A DNA stretch of 5,758 nucleotides from an uncultured Mailhella sp. (GTDB taxonomy: Bacteria; Desulfobacterota; Desulfovibrionia; Desulfovibrionales; Desulfovibrionaceae): positions 1 through 5,758 of the forward strand of contig CAOMFZ010000131.1 of NCBI GenBank assembly GCA_948482415.1, read 5' to 3'. Of this stretch, positions 1-5,758 are shown piece by piece (position 1 is the stretch's first letter; every line of letters starts with the position of its first letter). The notes beneath the pieces are model-generated. The model did not search any database and was not told where the DNA came from. It saw nothing but the letters and a program-made list of their open reading frames with translations. A program made the translations under genes and the position numbers.

Positions 1-672
1 CGGATTGAACATGCCCAACAAACCATGCATCTGATTCATCGGAATCTGCCATATACGGAAGAACCCGAGTACGTGGTCTATGCGGTACACATCGAAGAAC
101 TCAGCCATCTTGCGGAAACGGGACTTCCACCAAGTGAAATTATCACGTCCCATCTCTTCCCAGTTATATGTAGGTAATCCCCAGTTCTGGCCAAGCACCG
201 AGAAATCATCAGGTGGAGCGCCCGCCTGCGCGTCAAGATTGAACAAATGGGGGTAAAGCCATGCGTCAGCACTCATGCGTGATATACCGATAGGTATATC
301 TCCCTTGAGTGCGACTTTCAAAGAGTGGCAGTAGTCGCGCACCTCGCTCATCTGGGCGGCAAGATGCATCTGTATCCATTGGTGATAGGCCACTTCCATA
401 GCATGCTCCTTGACAAAGGCATCAACACGCTTCTGGTCGTAGCGGGCCATATCGCCCCATTTCTCAAATTCGGCGGTGCCGTTGGCATCACGGAGCACAC
501 AGTAAACCGCGTAAGGTTCAAGCCATTCGCGGTTCTCTTTGACGAACGCCTTAAATTCCTTTGACTTTACAGCCTTCTCGCCCACCTCGGCAAACAGTTC
601 ATGCGTAAAGGCGTTCTTGGCATTATTCACGCGCTCATAGTCAACATCCTCAAGGGCGTTCAACTCTTTTGG
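1..672 (-). other. malQ: malQ internal segment: GH77 4-alpha-glucanotransferase (amylomaltase), Bacteroidetes/DPE2-like
   Basis: Residues ~224-447 of the composite frame, with no start of its own and cut by the left edge. GH77 enzymes transfer alpha-1,4-glucan chains between maltodextrins in glycogen/starch metabolism. Visible landmarks are VDYERV (~233-238), WLEPYAVYCVLRD (~273-285), GDIPIGISRMSADAW (~347-361), the AGAPPDDF and GQNWGLPTYNWEEM stretches (~373-397), and YRIDHVLGFFRIWQIP (~419-434). In the last, Asp422 (bases 76-78) aligns with the GH77 catalytic nucleophile. The QAGAPPDDF form and the insert around EFKAFVKENREWLEP are typical of the long Bacteroidetes and plant DPE2 enzymes rather than the shorter E. 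coli MalQ type. The expected upstream CBM20 starch-binding modules are missing and replaced by Lon sequence; the downstream catalytic half lies beyond the window. Composition is near 50% G+C, unlike everything to the right, suggesting a Bacteroidales source. Confidence 0.88.
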
Positions 673-1341
673 CGCAAGCTTGCCGGGTTCTTCCACCTGC
701 ATGAGAATGGACATAATTTCTGCAATAGGCACACCGCGCAGCTGTAATATTTTTTCACTGTATTCCCGCGCAAGGCGAGTAAGTGCAACTACTTCCGGGG
801 TAATTTTTACACTTTTTTCTTTTATTAATTCAATAAATACCTGCGGATAACTTGCTTTGGCAATTTCTCCCAAACATTTTGCCCGGCTAATGCCCTGAAT
901 AAGCGCTTTGATATGTCCATTGGGCATTTTTATCATGCGCAAGATAAGCCCGACAGTGCCGATTTCATACAAATCACTGACTTTGGGAGTATCAACGGCA
1001 CTGTTTTTTTGTGCAGAAATAAAAATAAATTTTGAGCTGTTATATGCCTTTTCAATAACTTCAATCCCTGTTTCACGGGTTTCATAAATAGGCATAATCA
1101 TAGAATTAAAAAGCACATTTTCGCGCAGTGACAATAAACCGAGTTCCTCAGGAATTTGTTCTAACAAGGCTTCATCATTGATTAAATATTCATCCTGTTC
1201 ACCCTGTTCAGCTTGAGACTGCGCCGCAGCTTCCGACACAGCCTGCTCAATTTCAGAAAGAACCTTATTCTTCCGAGGTCTGCCCCGTTTTTTGGGTTTA
1301 TCAACCTGCTCTAAAAGTTCATCATCTTTTTTCTTAACCAT
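1..1341 (-). CDS. Composite open frame: Lon N-terminal domain joined in frame to a 4-alpha-glucanotransferase core (probably chimeric; runs off left edge)
   Basis: An ATG at 1339-1341 opens a frame that stays open to base 1: 447 codons, no stop. Residues 1-223 match the N-terminal part of ATP-dependent Lon protease, and residues from about 224 onward match GH77 4-alpha-glucanotransferase of the Bacteroidetes/plant DPE2 kind. The families are unrelated in function (cytoplasmic protein turnover versus maltodextrin disproportionation), and I know of no protein combining them. Base composition and codon choice change at the switch. The start is well supported: AGGA lies 7 bases upstream, and the gap to the radC stop is 9 bases. 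As written, the frame lacks the Lon ATPase and protease domains and the N-terminal starch-binding modules of the glucanotransferase. It is therefore more likely two truncated genes from two genomes than one working gene. The open frame is certain; its biological reality is doubtful. Confidence 0.75.
   Translation of the reverse strand, partial: MVKKKDDELLEQVDKPKKRGRPRKNKVLSEIEQAVSEAAAQSQAEQGEQDEYLINDEALLEQIPEELGLLSLRENVLFNSMIMPIYETRETGIEVIEKAYNSSKFIFISAQKNSAVDTPKVSDLYEIGTVGLILRMIKMPNGHIKALIQGISRAKCLGEIAKASYPQVFIELIKEKSVKITPEVVALTRLAREYSEKILQLRGVPIAEIMSILMQVEEPGKLAPKELNALEDVDYERVNNAKNAFTHELFAEVGEKAVKSKEFKAFVKENREWLEPYAVYCVLRDANGTAEFEKWGDMARYDQKRVDAFVKEHAMEVAYHQWIQMHLAAQMSEVRDYCHSLKVALKGDIPIGISRMSADAWLYPHLFNLDAQAGAPPDDFSVLGQNWGLPTYNWEEMGRDNFTWWKSRFRKMAEFFDVYRIDHVLGFFRIWQIPMNQMHGLLGMFNP
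673..1341 (-). other. lon: lon 5' segment: N-terminal substrate-binding domain of ATP-dependent protease La
   Basis: Residues 1-223 of the composite frame. Residues ~67-223 follow the Lon N-terminal domain closely: a LSLRENVLFNSMIMPIYE stretch (E. coli has IPVLPLRDVVVYPHMVIPLF), then FISAQKN, a VSDLYEIGTVGLI strand-turn, KMPNGHIKALIQGISRA, and a helical part ending VEEPGKLA where Lon proteins usually continue with D-I/T-hydrophobic. Lon is a cytoplasmic AAA+ protease that degrades misfolded and regulatory proteins; this domain helps bind substrate and assemble the hexamer. The ATPase and Ser-Lys protease domains are absent because the sequence switches to another gene. An unusual ~65-residue charged extension precedes the domain. 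It contains KKRGRPRK at residues 17-24 (1270-1293), an AT-hook-like motif, followed by a Gln/Glu/Ala-rich linker. The segment is last in the leuS-lptE-holA-radC-lon cluster and shares its AT-rich codon use. Confidence 0.88.
674..683. other. Lon/MalQ junction at a 10-base perfect palindrome (GCAAGCTTGC, contains a HindIII site)
   Basis: The switch from Lon-like to MalQ-like protein falls at residues Lys221-Ala223, whose codons lie inside this palindrome. The exact break cannot be fixed to the base, because the word could belong to both parents: Lon proteins commonly read G-K/R-L-A here, and a MalQ could also read K-L-A-P-K-E-L. A short word shared by both sources is what a mis-join in an assembly, an amplification chimera or a ligation would leave. 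Other AAGCTT sites remain uncut at 1524, 2399, 3632 and 4147, so complete HindIII digestion followed by ligation is not a good explanation. Confidence 0.55.
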
Positions 1342-1348
1342 GACTCTA

Positions 1349-1352
1349 TCCT
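1349..1352 (-). promoter_or_regulatory. lon ribosome binding site overlapping the radC stop codon
   Basis: On the minus strand the sequence reads TAGGATAGAGTCATG. The radC TAG (1351-1353) shares bases with AGGA, which stands 7 bases before the lon ATG. It is the clearest Shine-Dalgarno in the window and fixes the lon start. The overlap suggests that ribosomes finishing radC could feed lon translation (inference). Confidence 0.6.
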
Positions 1353-2073
1353 ATACTATACTTTTCTCGTTATCATTTAAAATTGTTTCATTTTCATCAA
1401 GTAAATGATTATTGGCAAGGCTAATCACTTTGCCGTCAGCAACGATAAAATGGTCAAGCAAACGTATTCCCATAAGTTTCATTACCTGCTGAATATGAAG
1501 CGTTGTTTCTCTGTCAGCCCAGGAAGCTTTTGTTACGCCTCCAGGATGATTATGAATAAGAACAAGGGCACTTGCCTCTTTCGTAACAGCAATTTCAGCT
1601 ATCATTTTTGCAGAACAAAAAGCAGCATCAGTTATTCCTGTCTGCACTCTATCAAAACTAAGCAGTCTATTGTTATTGTCAAGTAAGGCAACCCAAATTT
1701 CTTCATGACAAAGTCCGTCAAGCATGCACCTCGCAAGCATGGCAATATCATCTAAGTTTACGGATTTTTTCTCTTTTATTGGTTCTGCAAAATATCGGGC
1801 AACTAATTCCCGAAGCAAAATAAAAAATATTTTTGAAGACTCACCTACTCCATGTATGGTTTCCAATTCTGTTGGATGCGCATTAAGTATGCCCCAAAGT
1901 GAGCCAAAATGCTTGAGCAAATCTTTTGCCAGCGGCTTTGTGTCACAGCGTTTATTCACATAGCCTAAAAGCAGTTCCAATAATTCATAGGACTGCGCTT
2001 CATGGGGATTTTTCAAAATTCGCTCACGAAGTCTTTGTCTGTGTCCAAGAAAATGCGGTTCATCAGCTGCCAT
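1351..2073 (-). CDS. radC: RadC family protein (JAB/MPN domain, DUF2466/UPF0758)
   Basis: 240 residues, close to the usual ~220-230 for RadC. The N-terminal part has the family signature HRQRLRERIL, then YELLELLLGY and DTKPLAKDLL (residues 11-52), followed by a helix-hairpin-helix-like ETIHGVGESSK at ~71-81. The C-terminal JAB/MPN domain (~105-225) carries the JAMM metal motif: His174, His176, Ser184 and Asp187 in H-N-H-P-G-G-x4-S-x2-D, then MGIRLLDHFIVADGKVISL. The family was named for a supposed DNA-repair role that has been disputed; its biochemical activity is not settled. The acidic residue normally found 17 residues before the first His (in H-P-R-E-[VI]) is Met157 here by ungapped alignment, with Glu160 nearby. 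The ATG at 2071-2073 starts 2 bases after the holA TAG, with only a weak AGAGAA upstream, so translation probably depends on coupling. Confidence 0.93.
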   Translation of the reverse strand: MAADEPHFLGHRQRLRERILKNPHEAQSYELLELLLGYVNKRCDTKPLAKDLLKHFGSLWGILNAHPTELETIHGVGESSKIFFILLRELVARYFAEPIKEKKSVNLDDIAMLARCMLDGLCHEEIWVALLDNNNRLLSFDRVQTGITDAAFCSAKMIAEIAVTKEASALVLIHNHPGGVTKASWADRETTLHIQQVMKLMGIRLLDHFIVADGKVISLANNHLLDENETILNDNEKSIV

Positions 2074-2075
2074 GG

Positions 2076-3098
2076 CTAGTTCTCTGTGTTTATTGCATAA
2101 AGGGTTGCTAATTGACTGGTATCTTTCGTATAAATTTTGATAATATCTTTAATGAGTTCTTCCAAAGTCTCAACTGATTTTTTTTTGCCGCTCTTAATGG
2201 CATATTCAGCAAAACACAGCAAAGAAATAATTTTTGCAATATTTGTAAAACCCAATTTTGCGGCAATGGCGGTTTTATTGTCAACCTGACTGTTTGGCAA
2301 ATAAACCTGCTCGTTTGCCTTAATCTTCCAAAGTGTTCGCATTTCCCGCATCATGAGCGCAAGAAAAGGAAAAATGGAGCTGTCATCAATTTGATTGGAA
2401 GCTTTATAAAAAAGTTTCCAAACATCGGCACTTTTGCCGGTTTCAATTTTATTGATAATATTAAACCATACAAGTTCCGGCGTATAATTGGTCAGCTGTG
2501 CAATAACATTGGCACTCACTTCCCCTTGCCCGTTTTCATCGGCAACCAGACTTAATTGTGCCAGTATATTATTAATACTGTTATAATCCGGAGAGAGAAT
2601 ATCTTTTAAAAGAGAACAAATATCATTACTGAGCGTTAAATTATATTTTTCTTTTGCTTCTTTTTTCAAAATTTGCACAAAGTTTTTATCAGTCACACCC
2701 ACAGATTCAAAAATCCAGCCTTTTTTGTGTGCAAATTCAAAGCATTTGAGTTTCTGCACTGCCTGCGGAACTTTTAATTTACCTTTATCCAAGGCATTAT
2801 TAAGAAAAAAAACAGATAAAATATCGGAACGGGGCTTGCTCAAAGCTCCTGAAATTTTTTTCCATTGCTCAAGGGATAATTCATGTGCATTTCGTATGTA
2901 AAAAATTTTATTTTTTGTTTCAAAGGTAATGGTATCAAGCTGCGATAAATAGGCTCCAATATCCTCATTCCAAAAACTGCGTTTTTCTGCATGCAGCCAT
3001 GCATCACCAAAGGAAGAAATATAGGAATTTTCCATATATTCTTTGGCTAACTGCATATCAGGACAATGACAAAAATAAAAACCTGCAATCTGTTCCAT
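2076..3098 (-). CDS. holA: Divergent DNA polymerase III delta subunit (clamp-loader HolA)
   Basis: 340 residues from the ATG at 3096-3098, similar to E. coli HolA (343). In-frame GTG at 3102-3104, directly after the lptE stop, would add two residues; I prefer the ATG, but neither has a clear ribosome binding site. Delta is the clamp-loader arm that opens the beta sliding clamp. The family is poorly conserved, and the evidence is the overall pattern plus position. An N-terminal AAA+-like part without a Walker motif (~1-130) includes FYIRNAHELSLEQWKKI (~66-82) and LKCFEFAHKKGWIF. A helical middle follows (~135-200, with NNILAQLSLVADENG). A C-terminal collar-like helical domain (~200-320) has a PFLALMMREMRTLWKIK helix and AAKLGF near 280. 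Placement after leuS and an LptE-type lipoprotein is the same as in E. coli. A run of nine A (coding strand) encodes Lys-Lys-Lys near residue 306. Alternative: an uncharacterised protein of similar fold. Confidence 0.72.
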   Translation of the reverse strand: MEQIAGFYFCHCPDMQLAKEYMENSYISSFGDAWLHAEKRSFWNEDIGAYLSQLDTITFETKNKIFYIRNAHELSLEQWKKISGALSKPRSDILSVFFLNNALDKGKLKVPQAVQKLKCFEFAHKKGWIFESVGVTDKNFVQILKKEAKEKYNLTLSNDICSLLKDILSPDYNSINNILAQLSLVADENGQGEVSANVIAQLTNYTPELVWFNIINKIETGKSADVWKLFYKASNQIDDSSIFPFLALMMREMRTLWKIKANEQVYLPNSQVDNKTAIAAKLGFTNIAKIISLLCFAEYAIKSGKKKSVETLEELIKDIIKIYTKDTSQLATLYAINTEN

Positions 3099-3104
3099 AA
3101 TCAC

Positions 3105-3608
3105 TTAAAATGTATTTTCAAAGGAAGTAAATGCAATAAACACAAGTTCGTTCAAGGTTTCTCTGATAGCTTCTTCTTCTGAAAGGTTTTGGAAATATTC
3201 CGAATGAGACAAAATGCCGGAAGACCATGTTGTATTCAAATGCATATCTCTTACTCGTATTTCCATCTGAATAGTGATAGAACTTAACAATGTTCTGTCT
3301 TGTTCGTCAGTCAGGCTTGCATTTGTATCAAATTTATGGAGTAAGATTTCAATATGATAATCGGCTTTTTCAGAAACTTCCCATTTAGCCAATTTTCTGA
3401 AATTCATTTCCGTATGAAACTGATTGGTTAAATAATAGGTAATCCATGGATATAATGAAGGATCTTCAATTTTGGTAATGGCAACACTTTTATTGCCACT
3501 ACCAAAAATTGAATTTTTACCCGTATGATTTAATCCCTGAACAGTATAGCCGCAGGAACAAAGCACAACAAGCAAACAAACAGACAGGAACGAATAAAGT
3601 TTTTTCAT
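3105..3608 (-). CDS. lptE: LPS-assembly lipoprotein, LptE-like
   Basis: 167 residues. The N-terminus is a lipoprotein signal: Lys2-Lys3, a hydrophobic core through residue 16, then lipobox L16-C17-S18-C19 followed by Gly20-Tyr21. Cys19 would be lipidated; a Cys just before the small residue is slightly unusual but tolerated. CGYTVQG after the lipobox is the classic LptE opening (C-G-Y-x-L/V-x-G). The mature part alternates short strands and two helices, with an ADYHIEILLHKF strand and an SSITIQMEIRVRD strand, fitting the LptE fold. LptE plugs the LptD barrel and helps place LPS in the outer membrane, so the source is an LPS-bearing Gram-negative. It starts 2 bases after the leuS stop with no obvious Shine-Dalgarno, so coupled translation is likely. 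The leuS-lptE-holA order is the main support beyond the N-terminus, because the family is very divergent. Confidence 0.78.
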   Translation of the reverse strand: MKKLYSFLSVCLLVVLCSCGYTVQGLNHTGKNSIFGSGNKSVAITKIEDPSLYPWITYYLTNQFHTEMNFRKLAKWEVSEKADYHIEILLHKFDTNASLTDEQDRTLLSSITIQMEIRVRDMHLNTTWSSGILSHSEYFQNLSEEEAIRETLNELVFIAFTSFENTF

Positions 3609-3610
3609 TT

Positions 3611-5758
3611 TTAATTCGCAACAATATTAACAAGCTTTTGCGGAATAACAATAATTTTTCTTATGGTTAATCCTTCCAAATGCTTTTGAATATTTGGTTC
3701 TTCTTTTGCTGTTTTTTCAATATCTTCCTTGCTTGCAGAAGCAGGCACATCAATTTTTCCGCGCAGCTTGCCATTTATTTGAATGACAATGGTGAGCACG
3801 TCTTTTTCAAGGGCTTCTTCTTTATAGCTTGGCCATTCTTCCGCACTGATTGAAGTGCTGAAGCCTAAATCATGCCAAAATTCTTCACAAATATGAGGCG
3901 TAATAGGTGATAACAAAGTAATAACAGTTGCCATGGCAGAAGATAAAATTACTTTGCCATTTTCTGTTTTTACAAGTTCATCCTTATAAGTAAACATATC
4001 ATTTACAAGTTCCATAATACCGGCAATGGCAGTATTAAATTGGTATCTGTTGCCGATATCTTCACTTACTTTTTTCACAGTGGCATGTTCGCGCAGGCGC
4101 AGCGCTTTAGCCGTCGCCGTGTCAGCCTGCTCTTTGGTTGAGGAACAAGCTTTTACGCCATGAATGTCTTTGCTGATTTCTGTATACAGGCGCCATACAC
4201 GCTGCAGGAAACGAGCTGAGCCCTCAATACCCGCTTCACTCCAGTCAAAATCTCTTTCCGGAGGAGCTGCAAATAAACAGAAAAGACGGACTGTATCAGC
4301 ACCGTATTTGCTAATCATTTCTGTTGGGTCAACAACATTTCCTTTTGATTTTGACATCTTGGAACCGTCTTTTAATACCATGCCCTGTGTCAGCAAGTTT
4401 GAAAAAGGCTCATCAAGGTCTTTTGGGAAATAGCCAAAATCACGCAAAACTTTTGTAAAGAAACGTGCATAGAGTAAGTGCAGAATAGCATGTTCCACAC
4501 CGCCAATATATTGGTCAACAGGCAGCCAGTAAGAAAGAGCTTCCCTGGAGAACGGAACTTCATCATTTCTTGCGTCTGCATAACGGGCAAAATACCAGGA
4601 AGATTCCACAAAAGTGTCCATAGTATCAGTTTCACGCTTTGCAGGCTTTCCGCATTTCGGACAGGTTGTATTGACAAAGGCATCAAAGGTTGGCAGCGGT
4701 GAACGGCCGTCTTCGTGGGTTTTCACATCAAGAGGCAAAAGCACAGGCAAATCACTTTCCTTTACTGCCACCATGCCGCAGTCTTCGCAGTAGACAACAG
4801 GAATAGGAGCCCCCCAATAACGTTGACGGGAAATATTCCAGTCGCGTAAACGAAAATTGACAGTTTTTTTGCCAAAGCCATTTTTTTCTACAGCTTCAAC
4901 AATTTTTATTTTGCCTTCTTCATTGGAAAGGCCTGAAAATTCGCCTGAATTAATCATAATGCCGGCTTCCGTATACGCGCTTTCCATAGTATTGCCGTCA
5001 TAATTGCTGCCGTCTTTAGAAATAACAGCTTTAATCGGGAGAGAATATTTTTTTGCAAATTCAAAGTCACGCGTATCATGGGCAGGAACAGCCATAACAG
5101 CACCGGTTCCGTATTCAACCAAAACAAAGTTGCCAATCCAAACAGGCACTTTATCGCCGGTAAACGGATTGATTGCATACGCACCTGTAAACATGCCTTC
5201 TTTTTCAAGACTGTCGGACTGACGGGCAATTCTGTCCATGTTGCGGATTTTACTGATAAAAGCACGCAGTTCCTGTTCATTGGCAGTGCCGGTAATAAGA
5301 CTGTCCACAAGCTGATGTTCAGGCGCCAACGTCATAAACGTTACGCCAAAAATCGTATCAGGACGAGTGGTGAATATTTTAATTTCACCCTCTCTGTCCG
5401 CTAATTTAAAAGTAACTTCAGTACCAACGGATTTGCCAATCCAGTTATGCTGCATGGAAAGAACTCTGTCAGGCCAGCCTTTTTCCAAAATTTTAAGGTC
5501 AGTCAAAAGTTCATCTGCATAGTCAGTAATTTTAAAGAACCATTGGGTTAATTCTTTTTGTTCAACGACACTGTCACAGCGCCAGCATTTGCCGTCTTCA
5601 ACCTGTTCGTTTGCAAGCACGGTATGACAAGTTGGACACCAGTTTTGAGGAGCTTTTTTTCTATAAACAAGTCCTTTTTCAAGCGCTTTTAAGAAAAATT
5701 CCTGTTCCCATTTGTAATATTTAGGGTGGCAAGTTGCAACTTCTCTTCGCCAATCATA
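3611..5758 (-). CDS. leuS: Leucyl-tRNA synthetase, N-terminus beyond the window
   Basis: The frame is open from the right edge (first residues YDWRREVATCHP) to TAA at 3611-3613: 715 residues of a class Ia enzyme usually ~830-860 long. About 110-125 N-terminal residues are missing, including the HIGH-type ATP-binding motif. The enzyme attaches leucine to tRNA-Leu in the cytoplasm and edits mischarged tRNA. Visible parts, in window residue numbers: a first zinc-type module with Cys41, Cys44, Cys58 and Cys61; the CP1 editing domain with TTRPDTIFG (~130-138) and GTGAVMAVPAHDTRDFEFA (~217-235); RDWNISRQRYWG (~305-316); a second four-Cys module at Cys324, Cys327, Cys366 and Cys369; a GVEHAILHLLYARFF helix; KMSKS at 467-471 (4346-4360); the anticodon-binding helical domain; and a C-terminal INGKLRGKIDVPASAS domain ending KLVNIVAN. 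An internal GTG at 5618-5620 is not a start, because conserved sequence continues upstream. It is the first visible gene of the cluster. Confidence 0.97.
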   Translation of the reverse strand, partial: YDWRREVATCHPKYYKWEQEFFLKALEKGLVYRKKAPQNWCPTCHTVLANEQVEDGKCWRCDSVVEQKELTQWFFKITDYADELLTDLKILEKGWPDRVLSMQHNWIGKSVGTEVTFKLADREGEIKIFTTRPDTIFGVTFMTLAPEHQLVDSLITGTANEQELRAFISKIRNMDRIARQSDSLEKEGMFTGAYAINPFTGDKVPVWIGNFVLVEYGTGAVMAVPAHDTRDFEFAKKYSLPIKAVISKDGSNYDGNTMESAYTEAGIMINSGEFSGLSNEEGKIKIVEAVEKNGFGKKTVNFRLRDWNISRQRYWGAPIPVVYCEDCGMVAVKESDLPVLLPLDVKTHEDGRSPLPTFDAFVNTTCPKCGKPAKRETDTMDTFVESSWYFARYADARNDEVPFSREALSYWLPVDQYIGGVEHAILHLLYARFFTKVLRDFGYFPKDLDEPFSNLLTQGMVLKDGSKMSKSKGNVVDPTEMISKYGADTVRLFCLFAAPPERDFDWSEAGIEGSARFLQRVWRLYTEISKDIHGVKACSSTKEQADTATAKALRLREHATVKKVSEDIGNRYQFNTAIAGIMELVNDMFTYKDELVKTENGKVILSSAMATVITLLSPITPHICEEFWHDLGFSTSISAEEWPSYKEEALEKDVLTIVIQINGKLRGKIDVPASASKEDIEKTAKEEPNIQKHLEGLTIRKIIVIPQKLVNIVAN

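Noticed and set aside
78..272. Minus-strand open frame of 64 codons in another frame of the malQ segment.
   Set aside because: It overlaps the frame encoding the GH77 motifs, including Asp422, and has no recognisable content.
325..564. Plus-strand open frame of 79 codons opposite the malQ segment.
   Set aside because: It lies opposite strongly conserved GH77 sequence and resembles no family; it is a shadow frame.
673..683. A phage or mobile-element insertion as the cause of the lon break.
   Set aside because: No integrase, transposase, terminal inverted repeat or target duplication is visible, and the sequence beyond the break is the interior of a housekeeping-type enzyme gene.
1346..1360. 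Short direct repeat of CTATA-like units between radC and lon.
   Set aside because: Only three imperfect 5-base units, mostly explained by the end of radC and the lon ribosome binding site; not a supported promoter or repeat array.
1405..2111. Three plus-strand open frames opposite radC.
   Set aside because: All lie antisense to a clear RadC coding frame with JAMM and family signatures; no start signal or family resemblance supports them.
2178..2186. Run of nine A on the holA coding strand, resembling a slippery site; a -1 shift gives Ile-Ser then TGA and would remove about 33 C-terminal residues, recalling the dnaX frameshift.
   Set aside because: No Shine-Dalgarno-like element or clear downstream stem-loop is visible, and runs of 7-8 A/T are common across this AT-rich region, so chance is sufficient.
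4390..5404. Several open frames on both strands within leuS.
   Set aside because: They overlap the continuous LeuRS frame containing KMSKS and editing-domain motifs and look like frame shadows.
3611..5620. Taking the GTG at 5618-5620 as the start of leuS.
   Set aside because: The frame continues upstream to the window edge with conserved LeuRS sequence, including the first Cys pair of the zinc module; the gene is simply cut by the window.

Overview
The window looks like gut-type bacterial DNA from two sources joined at about position 675-685. Positions ~685-5758 are AT-rich, with long A/T runs and codons such as AAA, GAA, ATT and TTA. They carry a compact minus-strand operon whose proteins and order suggest a low-GC deltaproteobacterium, most likely a Desulfovibrionaceae-like sulfate or sulfite reducer. 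That assignment is inferred from protein resemblance and gene order, not from a search. Positions 1 to ~672 are about half G+C (hand count 122/240 over 1-240) and use GCC, GAG, AAG, TTC and CGC codons. They encode part of a Bacteroidetes-type 4-alpha-glucanotransferase.

Transcription runs right to left. At the right edge is leuS (leucyl-tRNA synthetase, N-terminus cut off by the window end). It is followed by a small outer-membrane lipoprotein of the LptE type, a divergent DNA polymerase III delta subunit (holA), radC, and the start of lon. Gaps are 2, 0-6, 2 and 9 bases, so the five genes almost certainly form one transcription unit. leuS-lptE-holA is the same order as in E. coli, which supports the calls on the two weakly conserved proteins. 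No gene-free stretch exceeds a few bases, and I see no RNA gene, insertion sequence, CRISPR array or clear terminator.

The most unusual feature is at the left. The reading frame starting at the lon ATG (1341) stays open to base 1 (447 codons). It encodes a Lon N-terminal domain only up to about residue 223, then switches in frame to the core of a GH77 amylomaltase. The composition changes at the same point, and the switch sits on a 10-base palindrome containing AAGCTT. The simplest reading is a chimeric clone or metagenome assembly of two gut organisms rather than a new fusion protein. The join should be checked in raw reads before any biology is built on it.

The genes do housekeeping work: charging tRNA-Leu, LPS export to the outer membrane (so a Gram-negative cell), clamp loading in replication, a RadC/JAB-domain protein, and ATP-dependent proteolysis. 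I found no convincing new defence or mobile system. Secondary points are an AT-hook-like motif in the Lon N-terminal extension and a RadC lacking the usual glutamate of its JAB active site.
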